Assembly: GCA_944989445.1 (NCBI GenBank)
Contig: CALYLW010000994.1
Coordinates: forward strand, 1 to 64,000
Length of the DNA: 64,000 nt
DNA from: Ampullaceana balthica
Taxonomy: Eukaryota > Mollusca > Gastropoda > Lymnaeidae
Direction: 5' to 3'
Below are positions 63,627 through 64,000 of the stretch, piece after piece (position 1 is the first letter of the stretch; each line of letters opens with the position of its first letter). The notes below the pieces were generated by a model. That model saw only the letters and a program-made list of their open reading frames with translations, had not been told where the DNA came from and ran no database searches. The position numbers and the translations under genes are program-made.

Positions 63627-64000
63627 CTACAAAATAAAAGTGAACATTCTTATCAAGAGCAAGACGGAGCATAGAAAACATTTCTAATGTACTAGGATAA
63701 GGTTAATTATTAAATCAATATATGTCTTAAATAAAAGCTAGAGTTCATCAAAAGTTAAAGTACATGATTTTTCTAGAAGTGGTCTGTATGAATTTTTAGC
63801 TTTCAGGAGGTCACTATCCATTTTTGAGGCCCCTATCCTATTAACTCGTGAAGGATTCCGGATTCAACGCATCCGGTTCTGTCGTCAACTTTTTCAAAAC
63901 GCTCATAAACATGTTTTCTAACTTGCTAGAGAGCTGAAATTTTCACAGTAGGTTTGGCTTGTGGGGAGGATAAAGCTATTAAATTTTCAGATCGATCGAA
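63627..64000 (-). other. ATG5-B intron, right part a unit-B-specific repeat
   Basis: 63627-63825 matches 23889-24125 in unit A. From about 63825 (GAGGCCCCTATCCTATTAAC) the sequence diverges and ends with TTTTCAGATCGATCGAA, the motif of the arms at 25726 and 32718, so an insertion in the intron begins here and runs off the window. Confidence 0.6.

Overview
The window is AT-rich genomic DNA of an invertebrate animal, not a microbe. The evidence is spliced gene fragments with GT-AG introns, long C2H2 zinc-finger arrays, non-LTR retrotransposon tails and a very dense load of cut-and-paste DNA transposons. A mollusc fits the style of the LINE C-terminus and its GATAA-type tail, but this is a weak inference. 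There is one undetermined base at 48224.

The main structure is an old direct tandem segmental duplication. Unit A runs from the left edge to about 25.7 kb and unit B from about 48.8 kb to the right edge. Each unit carries, in the same order, a minus-strand C2H2 array (A: 1-1335; B: 48790-50759), a shared flank, hAT transposase relics, a shared block with a GACGTCA-type MITE, a short plus-strand candidate 3'-terminal exon with an AATAAA signal (A: 19527-19609; B: 59335-59417), and the autophagy gene ATG5 on the minus strand (A: 20639-25719; B: from 60493 to past the right edge). The candidate exon and ATG5 point tail to tail. ATG5 was recognised by assembling small exons with matching splice phases. 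The four 3' exons of copy B are intact. Copy A has the start codon and all seven exons but is a pseudogene: a stop at codon 10, frameshifts in exons 2 and 3, a 1.3-kb hAT insertion in exon 4 and a 27-bp in-frame deletion in the last exon.

Because the two units are paralogous, each can serve as the empty site for insertions in the other. This defines the ends and target duplications of a hAT element at 22552-23852, a pogo/Tigger-like TA-flanked element at 61721-63395, and a MITE-bounded composite block at 10130-15079.

The 25.7-48.3 kb spacer is almost wholly transposons nested in transposons: solitary LINE ends, a ZMYM1-type hAT (30155-32413), a four-level hAT nest (about 33.4-40.3 kb), a nest of GGGGCCGTCC-terminus elements (40.9-45.2 kb), a probable solo LTR (45574-46253), a possible piggyBac-like element and a 43-bp minisatellite beside the decayed end of zinc-finger array B. 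No rRNA, tRNA gene, CRISPR or bacterial operon was seen. Apart from ATG5-B, zinc-finger array B, possibly array A, and the candidate terminal exon, nothing here looks like a working host gene.
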